Notes: generated from the letters alone by a model not told the origin. 64,000 nt of DNA from Nocardiopsis quinghaiensis (GCF_008638365.1 NZ_VWVU01000006.1:124001-188000), one strand, 5' to 3'; positions 8,651-16,503 are shown, counted from the stretch's first letter. Numbers and translations are program-made.

Positions 8651-8991
8651 GCCAGAGGCTCCATTTGGGAGATCCGATATTGACTGGCCGTGCCCTGGGG
8701 GTGTTGTGTCACCCGCCAGGGCCTTTGTGTGCCCGGCCGGAGACGGCACTGGTTCGCGAACGGCGTCAGCAGTGCCACGGGGGTCCGCGCGCGGGGACGG
8801 GGGTCGCTTCGCGCTTCGGCCCTGGATGAGGCGCGTACTGCCCTCGGGTGGGTTGTGGATCAGAGCGGGACGGTCGTCGCTGCCGTCCTGGGAGTTGCCG
8901 CGCGGGCATCGCGTGTGGGACTTGTGGCCGCTGCTCTCCGTGCGACAGCAGGCAGGACACGTCCACGGCGTGACAGGCCATGGAGGTTCGT
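8651..8991 (-). other. Open in-frame stretch upstream of the ATPase gene, possible zinc-ribbon extension
   Basis: The minus-strand frame of the ATPase gene has no stop between 8650 and GTG 8995. Its first part reads WTCPACCRTESSGHKSHTRC, a Cys-x2-Cys ... His ... Cys pattern typical of zinc ribbons, and GTG 8995 overlaps the stop of the preceding gene as GTGA. The rest (about 80 residues) is low-complexity. Either the ATPase is an N-terminally extended fusion of about 309 aa, or this is leader DNA and the protein starts at 8650. No other gene is seen in this gap. Confidence 0.35.
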
Positions 8992-9294
8992 TCACTCGAC
9001 GGCCCTCGCCTCTATGAGCTCCACCGCGACCGCACGGGCCACTGACCACTCCCGTTCCACGGGTGCCAGGGGCGAGAGAGCCCTGCGGCCGTTGCACTCC
9101 GTGTGCTCCCAGAACCACTGGCCACCCACGAGAGCGACCGTCACCGACTGGTTCCCGCAACGGGTTACAACACGACCCGCCTCGGAACCTTCCTCCACCT
9201 TGAGCCCGTGTCTGGTTTCCAGGAGACCCACCAGGTCGGCGGCCGGGGTATATGCACCCGCACTCTGCTGGTTTTGACGGTTCGACGGCTTCAT
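8992..9294 (-). CDS. Hypothetical protein divergent from an XRE regulator
   Basis: 100 aa from ATG 9294, with GGGAG 5 nt upstream. It is a compact acidic protein containing GLLETRHGLKVEEGSE and WFWEHTECNG, without signal peptide or membrane helix. Family not recognised. It is divergently transcribed from the XRE/DUF397 pair, and their shared 157-bp control region contains an inverted repeat, so joint regulation is likely. Confidence 0.65.
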   Translation of the reverse strand: MKPSNRQNQQSAGAYTPAADLVGLLETRHGLKVEEGSEAGRVVTRCGNQSVTVALVGGQWFWEHTECNGRRALSPLAPVEREWSVARAVAVELIEARAVE

Positions 9295-9377
9295 GGCGAC
9301 TCCCAGTGCAGACACAGGGGCGGTCTACGCAAAACGCCCCACAGAGGGTTAGATTCCAACTACAGTGAAGCCCATGG

Positions 9378-9408
9378 GACTCGTAAATACAAGTCTCATT
9401 TACAAGTC
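9378..9408. promoter_or_regulatory. Candidate operator: 11-bp inverted repeat with TACAAGTC direct repeats
   Basis: The left arm GACTCGTAAAT (9378-9388) pairs with ATTTACAAGTC (9398-9408) with one mismatch across a 9-bp spacer. The octamer TACAAGTC occurs twice, at 9388 and 9401, and a related inverted half-site, CCAAGTTGTA, follows at 9411-9420. It lies between two divergent genes just upstream of the XRE start, in locally AT-rich sequence, so autoregulation by the XRE protein is a reasonable inference. Confidence 0.5.
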
Positions 9409-9451
9409 GTCCAAGTTGTACCCAACTGCGAAGAACAGGCAAGATCCAGTA

Positions 9452-10306
9452 ATGGACCGCAATCCCACGCTCGCTCAGTGGCAGCTCGCTCAGGAACTTC
9501 GGCGCATGCGAGGCGGCCGTAAGTTCAACGAGGTGGTGAAGGCCGCGCGCACAACAGGCGGCAGCTTGGCAAGGTGGGAGACGCCTGGGGATCGGGGCTC
9601 CGTCCCGGGTCCTGCGGCCGTCGAGCGCCTGCTCCAGATCTACGACGCGGAGGACCAACTGGAGCGCATCCTCGCGCTACGCAAGGAAGCTCGACAGCCG
9701 GACCGCTGGCAACCCTTCGACCTGGAACGCAGCTACCGGACCTACGCCAATATCGAGTCCCAGGCGACCTCGATCGAGTACTACGCCTCCCAGATCATCC
9801 CGGGCATAGCGCAGACCGAGAGCTACTCTCGCGCCATCATCAAGGCCACCCTTCATCCGAGCAGCGATGTGGATCGTGAACTTCAGGTGCGCATGGAGCG
9901 AAAGCGCATCTTGGAGGAACGAGAGGACCCCGAACTCTGGCTGGTCGTGTCAGAGGGAGCTCTCCATCAAGAGGTGGGTTCCCCGGCAGTTATGGCGCAA
10001 CAACTGGAACATCTCATCGAGCTGGCCCACCAACCGAGCGTGACCCTCCAGGTGCTACCGTTCCGTGCGGGCGCTCACGTGGCCATGCGGCTTTCGTCGT
10101 TCGTCATGCTGCATGTCAGCCACCATGGCCTGACAGCCGTATACACGGAAGGGCAGACTTCCAGCTTCTTTCTGACGGACCAAGAAGACGTGGAAGAGTA
10201 CGCCACCCTCTTCAACCGGCTTCGAGCCTCTGCTCTCGACGAAGGACGACCCGCACACAAGCTCTTGGAGCACGTGGCCGCCATACACAGGAGCAGGAAG
10301 GAATGA
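9452..10306 (+). CDS. XRE-family helix-turn-helix regulator with DUF5753
   Basis: 284 aa from ATG 9452 (MDRNPTLAQW). The upstream in-frame stretch to 9365 runs across the inverted repeat, so the later start is preferred although its ribosome site is weak. N-terminal HTH (LAQELRRMRGG ... SLARWETP), then a DUF5753 domain (YYASQIIPGIAQTESYSRAII ... LVVSEGALHQEVGSPAVMAQQLEHL ... VLPFRAGAH). This is the usual partner of a DUF397 protein in Actinobacteria, where the pair tunes development or stress genes. Coupled by ATGA to the DUF397 gene. Confidence 0.88.
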   Translation: MDRNPTLAQWQLAQELRRMRGGRKFNEVVKAARTTGGSLARWETPGDRGSVPGPAAVERLLQIYDAEDQLERILALRKEARQPDRWQPFDLERSYRTYANIESQATSIEYYASQIIPGIAQTESYSRAIIKATLHPSSDVDRELQVRMERKRILEEREDPELWLVVSEGALHQEVGSPAVMAQQLEHLIELAHQPSVTLQVLPFRAGAHVAMRLSSFVMLHVSHHGLTAVYTEGQTSSFFLTDQEDVEEYATLFNRLRASALDEGRPAHKLLEHVAAIHRSRKE

Positions 10307-10572
10307 ACGCAATGTTCGTCGACCAACACTCGACGGTCTGGTTCAAGTCCAGCTACTCACAGGGCGAGGCTGCCTGCGTAGAGGTAGCGCACGTACCGAC
10401 GTCGTTCCGCAAGTCGTCCTACAGCGGTCACAACGGCAACTGCGTGGAGGTGGCCGACGCCCCCGGCTTCTCCGCCGTCCGTGACACCCAGCACCGCGAC
10501 CACGGCACGCTTATCTTCGGCCCCGCCGAGTGGCGCGTCTTCCTCAGCACCGCTAAGGAAGACCTCAGCTAG
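10303..10572 (+). CDS. DUF397 protein with two repeats
   Basis: 89 aa starting at ATG 10303, which overlaps the XRE stop (ATGA). Two DUF397 motifs are visible: WFKSSYSQGEAACVEVAHV and FRKSSYSGHNGNCVEVAD, then VRDTQHRDHGTLIFGPAEWRVFL. Such proteins act as small partners or antitoxin-like modulators of the adjoining XRE regulator. Two copies of the motif in one protein is less common than one. Confidence 0.88.
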   Translation: MNAMFVDQHSTVWFKSSYSQGEAACVEVAHVPTSFRKSSYSGHNGNCVEVADAPGFSAVRDTQHRDHGTLIFGPAEWRVFLSTAKEDLS

Positions 10573-10588
10573 GTCAGAGACCCGGCGC

Positions 10589-10619
10589 CCTGTGCCCTCT
10601 CCCCACGGGTGGGCACAGG
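10589..10619. terminator. Hairpin between convergent genes
   Basis: CCTGTGCCC (10589-10597) pairs perfectly with GGGCACAGG (10611-10619) around a 13-nt loop, just after the DUF397 stop and before the end of the convergent methyltransferase gene. There is no T tract, as is common in high-GC actinobacteria. Confidence 0.6.
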
Positions 10620-10786
10620 ACGCTCAGTCTCGTTGTCCCGCTCACTGTGATCCCCCGGCGGGCAGCGCCTCCTTCTGGGCATGCGGCGGGGACCTTGATC
10701 TCTATTTGGCGGCGGTTCCGGCATCCGGGCGACCGCGGTCCCCGAGGCTGCTACCGGATAGCCCCCGGCTCTTGCGTCCCCGGTCC

Positions 10787-11824
10787 TCAGACGCCCGCGA
10801 GCTCGGCGCGGACGCGCCACCCTCCGTCAGTGCGGGTGAGCACCGGCCACAGGTCGGCGTAACCAGGACGGCCCGCCTCGCGCCACTCGGCCACCCACGC
10901 ATGGACCCGCTCCAGCGGGGCCGGTCCGCCGCCGTGCACGGCGCTTCCCGCGTCGGCGGCCGTGAACACCGCGGCGCCGTCGGCGTCCGCGCTGCCCACA
11001 CCCCAGGCGGGGCCGCCCAGGCCCACCACACTGATGTCCTCGGGATGACGTGCGTAGAGGTAGGCGGTCAGGTCCACGGCCGACTCCCCGGGTTCCAGGA
11101 CGCGGACCCGCGCGGTGTCGCCGTCGGCCACCACCTTGAGCGCGCGGCGCGCGGCTTCGCCGTCCTCAGTCGCCCAGGGCGCGGAGATCCACAGCTCCCG
11201 TCCGTCCCTGGCGCACACCAGGGCGTCCACCCCGCGAGGGGGCACCAGCCACTGGTCCAACTCCTCGCCGTGCATCTCGACGTAGCGCCCCGCGAAGAGG
11301 TACTCCCCCTCGGGGCCGCGCTCCGGGTCCACGCGGGCACGCAGGATCGCGGCGGTCCGCACGCTCGGCGCCAGCTCCACAGGGGTGACGATCACGGCCC
11401 CCCGTGCGACCTGCTCCACCCATACCCCGGGAAGGAGGCGCGGCGTCGTCCAGGCCACGATCCGGTCGAAGTCCCCGTGTCCGGGAGCCCCCAGCGCACC
11501 GTCACCGGTGACCAGGTCGACGTTGGTCCGGCCCCGGGACCCGTGCAGCTCGCGCGCCCTCTCGCTGAGTCCGGCAACGACGTCCACCGACACCACCGAG
11601 CCCTGCGGCCCCACCAGTTCGCTCAACAGGGCGCCGGAGAAACCCGACCCCGTACCGATCTCCAGCACCCGCATACCGGTCCGCACGTCCAGTCGGCCGA
11701 GCGTCTCGACGATCGCCCCGGCCGCCGTGCTCTGCGTGACGAGGCTTCCGTCGGGCCGGAGCGTGTAGTAGTCCTCGTCGACGGCCGCGAGTGCCGCCGT
11801 CACGTTCGAGTGGTCGCCCATCAT
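10787..11824 (-). CDS. PIMT-type O-methyltransferase of the lasso-peptide cluster
   Basis: 345 aa from ATG 11824 (a second ATG follows immediately). Residues about 1-215 match protein-L-isoaspartate methyltransferases: LVTQSTAAGAIVETL, SAM motif VLEIGTGSGFSGALLSELVG, then VDLVTGDGALG and FDRIVAWTT. About 130 further residues form a C-terminal extension that housekeeping PIMTs (about 210-230 aa) lack; relatives in lasso and graspetide clusters carry such an extension. Family knowledge: these enzymes methylate a specific Asp side chain in the peptide, which then closes to an aspartimide. It is the last gene of the cluster, and the predicted core contains an Asp-Thr in the ring, as expected for its target. 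Confidence 0.85.
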   Translation of the reverse strand: MMGDHSNVTAALAAVDEDYYTLRPDGSLVTQSTAAGAIVETLGRLDVRTGMRVLEIGTGSGFSGALLSELVGPQGSVVSVDVVAGLSERARELHGSRGRTNVDLVTGDGALGAPGHGDFDRIVAWTTPRLLPGVWVEQVARGAVIVTPVELAPSVRTAAILRARVDPERGPEGEYLFAGRYVEMHGEELDQWLVPPRGVDALVCARDGRELWISAPWATEDGEAARRALKVVADGDTARVRVLEPGESAVDLTAYLYARHPEDISVVGLGGPAWGVGSADADGAAVFTAADAGSAVHGGGPAPLERVHAWVAEWREAGRPGYADLWPVLTRTDGGWRVRAELAGV

Positions 11825-11843
11825 GTCCCTTCGACAGTGGTGT

Positions 11844-12251
11844 CTATGTCCGTTGCAGCAGGAGGTAGGGGCGGTCGGGCTCGGAGGGCTCACCGACGGG
11901 CACGCCCCCGACCTCGATCCAGGCGTGCGCCGCGTACGGCATGAGGCGCGCACCGATGCACCAGTCCACGGAGCGTCCCGTGAACAGGCAGGCGAGCGCT
12001 GCCGCGAGGGAGTTCTCCAGACAGGCGGCCCGGCCGGGGAACCAGTGCGCGGCCCGGCGGACCGCGCCCACGACGGCCTCGGCCTCCTCGACGGTGGCGG
12101 ACCGCGCGACACCGCGCTTGAGCCTTCCCACGAGGTCCACACTGCGTTTGAGGGGAAGGCGAAGCAGGACCACCGCCAGGACGAAGCCGAGCAGCCCCGC
12201 GCAGCGGTAGCGCCGACGCGGGCGCGACCCGGGCGAGGGAGGCAGTGCCAT
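11844..12251 (-). CDS. Lasso peptide B2 protein (transglutaminase-like leader peptidase)
   Basis: 135 aa from ATG 12251. After a basic, hydrophobic N-terminal segment (17-32), the transglutaminase-like core is visible: Cys77 in GRAACLENSLAAALACL and His109 in YAAHAWIEVGGVPVGE, the expected catalytic Cys and His of B2 leader peptidases. It removes the leader from the RRE-bound precursor so that the cyclase can close the ring. The start lies 8 nt after the stop of the B1 gene, in operon order C-B1-B2-M. Confidence 0.9.
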   Translation of the reverse strand: MALPPSPGSRPRRRYRCAGLLGFVLAVVLLRLPLKRSVDLVGRLKRGVARSATVEEAEAVVGAVRRAAHWFPGRAACLENSLAAALACLFTGRSVDWCIGARLMPYAAHAWIEVGGVPVGEPSEPDRPYLLLQRT

Positions 12252-12259
12252 GTGCGAGC

Positions 12260-12535
12260 TCAAGGGGTGGGCCCCTCTCCCCGGAGCAGGCCACGACCTC
12301 GCAGTTCCTCCGTGAGGGAGCGGACGTCCTGGAGGAGGCGTCGTGCCGGAACCCCCAGGTCTTCGGCCAACCGCGTCGCCGTGTCCTCTGGGGACCTCCC
12401 CTGGCACAGGGACCGCCATATGGCCGCGGCGGTGGGATTCAGGCCGAAGAACCTGCCTGAGGACAGGTCCAACAGCACCGCGCCGTCCTCCGTACCCGCG
12501 TACCGGACCCCTGGAGCGGGGCTGAGGCTCGTCAT
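12260..12535 (-). CDS. Lasso peptide B1 protein (PqqD-like RiPP recognition element)
   Basis: 91 aa from ATG 12535, which overlaps the stop of the C gene (ATGA); a longer frame to 12604 has no better start. The sequence is a typical PqqD/RRE fold: GAVLLDLSSGRFFGLNPTAAAIW, then helical EDTATRLAEDLGV and VRSLTEELRGRGLL. It binds the precursor leader (Tyr-Pro-Pro-Leu motif) and delivers it to the peptidase B2. Confidence 0.92.
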   Translation of the reverse strand: MTSLSPAPGVRYAGTEDGAVLLDLSSGRFFGLNPTAAAIWRSLCQGRSPEDTATRLAEDLGVPARRLLQDVRSLTEELRGRGLLRGEGPTP

Positions 12536-14349
12536 CGGTCTCCTTGCGGGGTGAGGGTGGACTCCGGGAGAAGGGCTGGGCCGTGTTCGAGTCCGCGCAA
12601 CCACACCTCGGCCGCCACGACGTCACAGATTCCCGCCATCGCCGCGTATCCGCCGCCGATCGCCCGATCCAACTCGGCCAGGGCCAGGCGGGGCTGGAGA
12701 ACACCGAGGTCCGCCAGACGCGACTCTCCGAGCAGGTGTCGCAGCCGTGCGGCGTTGCGGCGGATCCCGTGGTACTCGCACGCGCCGTAGTCGCCCTTGG
12801 TGCGGCGCGCGTACAACTCGGCGGGCAGGTCTCCTGAGAACGCGGCTTTCAGTAGAGGCTTGGCACGGAGCACCGAGACCCGCTCGACGGAGGGCACCGC
12901 CAGACAGGCCGCCACCACCTGGTTGTCGAAGAACGGCACGGCCATCCGCACCCCCAGATGCGCGGCGATGTCGACGAACAGGCGGGTGTCGGACGCGTGC
13001 CGACGGATCACGCGCAGCGCGTGCGCGTCCACGCCCTCGGACCCGTGCGCGTCCTCGGCTGCCCGCCGCAGCCGGGACGCCACGGCGTCGCGGGCCCTCT
13101 CCGTCCCCCACCGGGCGGCCGGAGCCGTACGGGTCCAGGCGATGGCGTGCTCGACCTTGGAGAAGTTCTCCGGGCCCTGCGGTGAGGGGCTCGCCTCCAG
13201 GTCTGCGGCCTGGACGTTGAGTGCGTCCGCGTAGGTGACCCGCCGTGCTGCCCATGCCGCCTTCGCGACCCGGTGCGTCGGCCGGTGCCGGAGCCTCGCC
13301 CAACCGCGGGCCTCCCGGGCGAAGGGCCGTGGATCGACCTGTCCGGCCAGCGCTGCGAGATAGGTCAGCGGGGCACCGAGCACGGCGTCTCCCCCGTCAC
13401 CGGCCAGGTGGACCGATACTCCCGAGGCGGGCCGCAGGCGGACGCGGTCGCGCACGAGGATCACCGCGTCCAGGCTGGGGTGGTCGGTGATCGGGACACC
13501 GTCCATGCCGGTGAACGGCAGCGACGCCGCGTCTCCCTCCACGATGACCTGGTCCAGCCCTGAGTTCCCGGCAGCGAGCAGGGCCGCGTATCCGACGTCG
13601 TCGTCGTTGGCCGCGAACGGGTCGGTGTAGGTCAGAGCCGGTAACGGGTCGTCCCGGTGCCGTGCGGCCAGCAGCGCGAGCGTGGACGAGTCCATCCCTC
13701 CGGAGAGGTCGGCGGTCACCGTACGCGCGTCGGCGACCCGTGCCCGGACACCGGTGTCCAGGGCCTCGCGGAGCGCATGGGCCCCCTCCCGGAACGACGC
13801 GCGCCCCCGCCGTACGGCCCGGGGGCCGAGGACGGCTCTTCCGTCGTTCAGGAGGAGGACCCGGTCCGGTGGTACTTCGGTGACACCCTTGTAGAGGGAT
13901 CCTCCGAAAAGACCTGTGTGAAAATCCGGGCAGAAGAGCCGGGCGGCCAGCGCGTCCGCGTCCAGGTCGCGGACGGGGTCGCGTATGAGCGCCAGCGGTG
14001 TGGACGCGAACTCGGCACCTCCCGGACCGGAGCGGTACCACACGCGGTGCAGACCTGCCAGGTCCGTGGCGACCGCCGTCTCCGTGCCATGGCTGACGAC
14101 CACACAGTAGGAACCGCGAAGAGCGGCCGTCCGAGCCGCCGTCTCGTGCAGTGGTCCGCCGTGGGACAGGGCCTCCCGCAGTTCGCCGGAGGTCGCCAGG
14201 CACTCGCCCAGGAGAAGGGCGGAGCGGTCGTGTACTCGCGTTCGCCGGACCCGGTCCTTTGGCCAGGACCCGAGCAGCCGTATCCGAAGCTCCGGGCCTG
14301 AGCCGGGTCGGCTGGTGCCCGAGCCGGAGAAGTACCTCGTCACCGCCAC
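12532..14349 (-). CDS. Lasso peptide C protein (asparagine-synthetase-like macrolactam synthetase)
   Basis: 605 aa from GTG 14349, with GGAAAGG 7 nt upstream. The N-terminal glutaminase-like part lacks the nucleophilic Cys2 of true asparagine synthetases; the C-terminal ATP pyrophosphatase domain has its PP-loop at 216-221 (SGGMDSS). These features define lasso cyclases, which adenylate an Asp or Glu side chain at core position 7-9 and couple it to the new N-terminus. Here the acceptor is predicted to be Asp9. The gene follows the precursor by 55 nt and overlaps B1. Confidence 0.92.
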   Translation of the reverse strand: MAVTRYFSGSGTSRPGSGPELRIRLLGSWPKDRVRRTRVHDRSALLLGECLATSGELREALSHGGPLHETAARTAALRGSYCVVVSHGTETAVATDLAGLHRVWYRSGPGGAEFASTPLALIRDPVRDLDADALAARLFCPDFHTGLFGGSLYKGVTEVPPDRVLLLNDGRAVLGPRAVRRGRASFREGAHALREALDTGVRARVADARTVTADLSGGMDSSTLALLAARHRDDPLPALTYTDPFAANDDDVGYAALLAAGNSGLDQVIVEGDAASLPFTGMDGVPITDHPSLDAVILVRDRVRLRPASGVSVHLAGDGGDAVLGAPLTYLAALAGQVDPRPFAREARGWARLRHRPTHRVAKAAWAARRVTYADALNVQAADLEASPSPQGPENFSKVEHAIAWTRTAPAARWGTERARDAVASRLRRAAEDAHGSEGVDAHALRVIRRHASDTRLFVDIAAHLGVRMAVPFFDNQVVAACLAVPSVERVSVLRAKPLLKAAFSGDLPAELYARRTKGDYGACEYHGIRRNAARLRHLLGESRLADLGVLQPRLALAELDRAIGGGYAAMAGICDVVAAEVWLRGLEHGPALLPESTLTPQGDR

Positions 14350-14404
14350 AGTGTCGCCTTTCCGTGAAGGTGCCGCCCCGGAGGGCGGGGCGGCACGGAT
14401 CCGG

Positions 14405-14521
14405 TCAGTAGTAGCGGGCGGTGTTGAGGTCGGCGGTGTCCTGGGACGCACTGCCGAGGGTGAGCTCGCGAGCGTCACCGAGATCGACCAGCACCGGGGG
14501 CTCGTATGCCTGTTCCTGCAC
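14405..14521 (-). CDS. Lasso peptide precursor (38 aa)
   Basis: Starts at GTG 14521 with a near-ideal AAGGAG 5 nt upstream and ends with TGA at 14405. The leader contains YEPPVLVDLGDARELTLG, the Y-x-P-x-L ... G ... L-T pattern read by RRE proteins, with Thr21 at the expected -2 position. Cutting after Leu22 gives a 16-residue core, GSASQDTADLNTARYY: Gly1 for ring closure, Asp9 as acceptor, a 9-residue ring, and a C-terminal R-Y-Y with bulky plugs. Asp6-Thr7 lies inside the ring, and DTAD fits what I recall of PIMT-associated lasso peptides (cellulonodin-2/lihuanodin type). The exact cleavage site is inferred. Confidence 0.88.
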   Translation of the reverse strand: MQEQAYEPPVLVDLGDARELTLGSASQDTADLNTARYY

Positions 14522-14572
14522 GTCCACTCCTTACGGGCATCCATGAGGGGCGTTCTCCCTCAAGCACGAGCA

Positions 14573-14601
14573 AGAATATTCCCAGAAACTAGCAAGGTCA
14601 A
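14573..14601 (-). promoter_or_regulatory. Promoter of the lasso cluster
   Basis: On the minus strand TTGACC (14596-14601) is followed after exactly 17 nt by TATTCT (14573-14578), close to the sigma-70/HrdB consensus and in unusually AT-rich sequence. The start would fall about 45 nt before the precursor GTG, leaving a short leader with the strong ribosome site. Confidence 0.65.
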
Positions 14602-14668
14602 GGAATATCTGCGTTCTCACCTGTCATGGAGCGCGATGCAGACTCGCGGAGGGAGGGAGCGAGCGAGG

Positions 14669-15508
14669 TCAGGCGTGCTCTCGGGTCAGCTCAGCGAGGA
14701 AGGCGCGGGCCTCGTCGCCGTAGACGGCGGCGTCCGCGAAAAGCTGAAAGATCTCCAGGTAGAAGCTGATGTCGCGCGGCTCCGCGATCGACCTGTGGGT
14801 GGTGAAGCTCTCCACCGACACCTCGCGCTCATCTCGCACGGTGAAGGCGTTGATCGGGACCTGGGGTACGGGCACGTTCCATGGCAGGACACCAAGCCGT
14901 ACGTTCGCCAGCGTCGAGACGTTCGCTATCCGATCCACCTGAGCAGCCATCGCCGCCCTACTGCCCATCCGCCAGCGCAGAGCTGCTTCCGTGACCACGA
15001 GGTGGAAGTGTCGGTCTTCGTCGAAAAGCACGGCTTGACGGTCAAGGCGAGCCTGAACCGCTTGGGCGACGTCGGTCCCGGCCATCGACAGGGGCTGGCT
15101 GAACACCGCACGCGCGTACTCCGCCGTCTGCAACAGTCCTGGAACCATCGTGGGCTGAAACACCCTTGTCCGCACTGTGCGGCGAGCCTTCTGGCCCACC
15201 TCTTCCTGGACCCGATGGAGTCCACGCTTGCGCAGCATGCGCAAGGACCTGTAGCGATCGTTGAGCGCTCTGGCACGGGACTCCAGCTCCTCCCGTGTGA
15301 CCCGGGGTACCTGGTAAAGGTCCAGGAGAAGCCGGACGTCCCCGTAGGACGGCGTGGCTTTGCCGGTCTCAAGCTTGGAGACCTTGGACTGGCTCCACCC
15401 GAGCCGTTCAGCCACAGCCACGCCGGACATGCCGGAAGCGGCACGGAGCCGCCGAATCTCCTCGGCCAGCTCCGCGCGGTTGCGTTCAAAGGATTCAGGT
15501 GTGTCCAT
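14669..15508 (-). CDS. XRE-family regulator with DUF5753 (second copy)
   Basis: 279 aa from ATG 15508, whose A overlaps the stop of the previous gene (TGATG). N-terminal HTH (SGVAVAERLGWSQSKVSKLETGKATPSYGDV), then DUF5753 (FQPTMVPGLLQTAEYARAVF ... HLVVTEAALRWRMGSRAAMAAQVDRI ... VLPWNVPVP). Downstream gene of a three-gene set with a DUF6879 protein, an arrangement repeated throughout Actinobacteria. It ends just upstream of the lasso promoter, but whether it controls the lasso cluster is not shown. Confidence 0.9.
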   Translation of the reverse strand: MDTPESFERNRAELAEEIRRLRAASGMSGVAVAERLGWSQSKVSKLETGKATPSYGDVRLLLDLYQVPRVTREELESRARALNDRYRSLRMLRKRGLHRVQEEVGQKARRTVRTRVFQPTMVPGLLQTAEYARAVFSQPLSMAGTDVAQAVQARLDRQAVLFDEDRHFHLVVTEAALRWRMGSRAAMAAQVDRIANVSTLANVRLGVLPWNVPVPQVPINAFTVRDEREVSVESFTTHRSIAEPRDISFYLEIFQLFADAAVYGDEARAFLAELTREHA

Positions 15509-16053
15509 CAGCCCCGGTGATACTGCGGATGCGCTCTCCAATACTCGTTGAAGGGTACGGCCTGTGCCATCACGAGGTCGCGCTGGGCGCGGTAGTGCGC
15601 CAGGTCCGGGGCCTCCAACAGCTCCTTACCGAGGAACTCGCCATCGTCGCGGTAGTCCATACGCACCACATGGGTCTCGTCGAAGAACCAGAAGTCCTCG
15701 TTGACGAGCCCGTCAGGACGCCCGCGCTCGGCGGTGTCGAGGATGAAGATCTCCTCGCCCGCTTGGGAGTTGAAGGCGTAACCCCACTCCATCTCGTAGC
15801 GGAGATAGTCGTTCAGGGGGCTGTGCACGACGTGGACACGGAAGCGCCGGATCCCTCGCGCTGCCTGCTCCGTTACCCGCTGCATGTAGGGGGTGGTGAC
15901 GCCCACCTTCGGGCAAAGCCCTCCAGCCAAATAGGAGGCCAGCACCGACGCCTCGGAGACCGGGTTGTAGACAGGCAGGGTCTCCAGGCGGAAGATGCTC
16001 TTGGCCGCACCGTCGAACAGTTCGTCGAAGCCCTCGTTACTCAGCAGCGGCAC
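15508..16053 (-). CDS. DUF6879 family protein
   Basis: 181 aa from GTG 16053. Motifs include FDELFDGAAKSIFRLETLPVY, FRVHVVHSPLNDYLRYEMEWGY and EIFILDTAE ... EDFWFFDETHVVRMDY, typical of DUF6879, a family found next to XRE/DUF5753 regulators. Function unknown; context suggests it works with the HTH protein. Its start overlaps the end of the preceding 66-aa gene by 17 bp. Confidence 0.8.
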   Translation of the reverse strand: MPLLSNEGFDELFDGAAKSIFRLETLPVYNPVSEASVLASYLAGGLCPKVGVTTPYMQRVTEQAARGIRRFRVHVVHSPLNDYLRYEMEWGYAFNSQAGEEIFILDTAERGRPDGLVNEDFWFFDETHVVRMDYRDDGEFLGKELLEAPDLAHYRAQRDLVMAQAVPFNEYWRAHPQYHRG

Positions 16054-16237
16054 GGAGCCCCCTCACCAGGTCGACGGGCACCTCGACCGCGCTCTCCCCG
16101 GCAGGCAGGCCGAGTTCTTGGAGTACGTCCGGGTCGTTGATCACGTATCCCTGCACGATGTAGGTCTCCCGGCCCGTCGCATAGACAGCCGGGCAGTTGT
16201 CGTCCTCACAGCCGCCACTGATCTTCGTAAGCTTCAA
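16037..16237 (-). CDS. Small acidic hypothetical protein in the XRE/DUF6879 operon
   Basis: 66 aa starting at TTG 16237, chosen because GAGGAG lies 6 nt upstream. It begins MKLTKISGGCEDDNCPAVY and includes a Cys-x4-Cys pair and TYIVQGYVINDPDV. Family not recognised. It overlaps the DUF6879 gene and appears to head that operon. Confidence 0.6.
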   Translation of the reverse strand: MKLTKISGGCEDDNCPAVYATGRETYIVQGYVINDPDVLQELGLPAGESAVEVPVDLVRGLRAAAE

Positions 16238-16354
16238 GGGGGTCTCCTCGCTCGAAGGACTTTGGCCACCACAGGCTATTCCACAAAATGCCACATGTTA
16301 AGGAATAATCTCATACTGGTTGCGAGAGGGACGGTCCCCTACATGTCCTGTCCC

Positions 16355-16496
16355 TCAGCAGGAGAGGGGAAGATCGGCGGACATACGCCCCGAGGCAGCG
16401 TCCCAACTCCCGTACAGGTCGGGTGGTGTGTGAACGGTGTAACCGGAGGTCCACCAGACAGCGGCGGGCAGCACGACCCGCCACGTTCTCGTCCAT
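16355..16496 (-). pseudogene. Frameshifted remnant of a DUF5615/PIN-like toxin gene
   Basis: Immediately after the DUF433 gene one frame reads FYMDENVAGRAARR, the D-E-N start of DUF5615 PIN-like toxins, and then a shifted frame reads SGYTVHTPPDLYGSWDAASG before a stop at 16355. Together they resemble one short PIN-like protein broken by a single-base shift. DUF433 antitoxins usually sit directly before such a toxin. The remnant is short, so the family call is tentative. Confidence 0.45.
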
Positions 16497-16503
16497 GTAG
16501 AAC

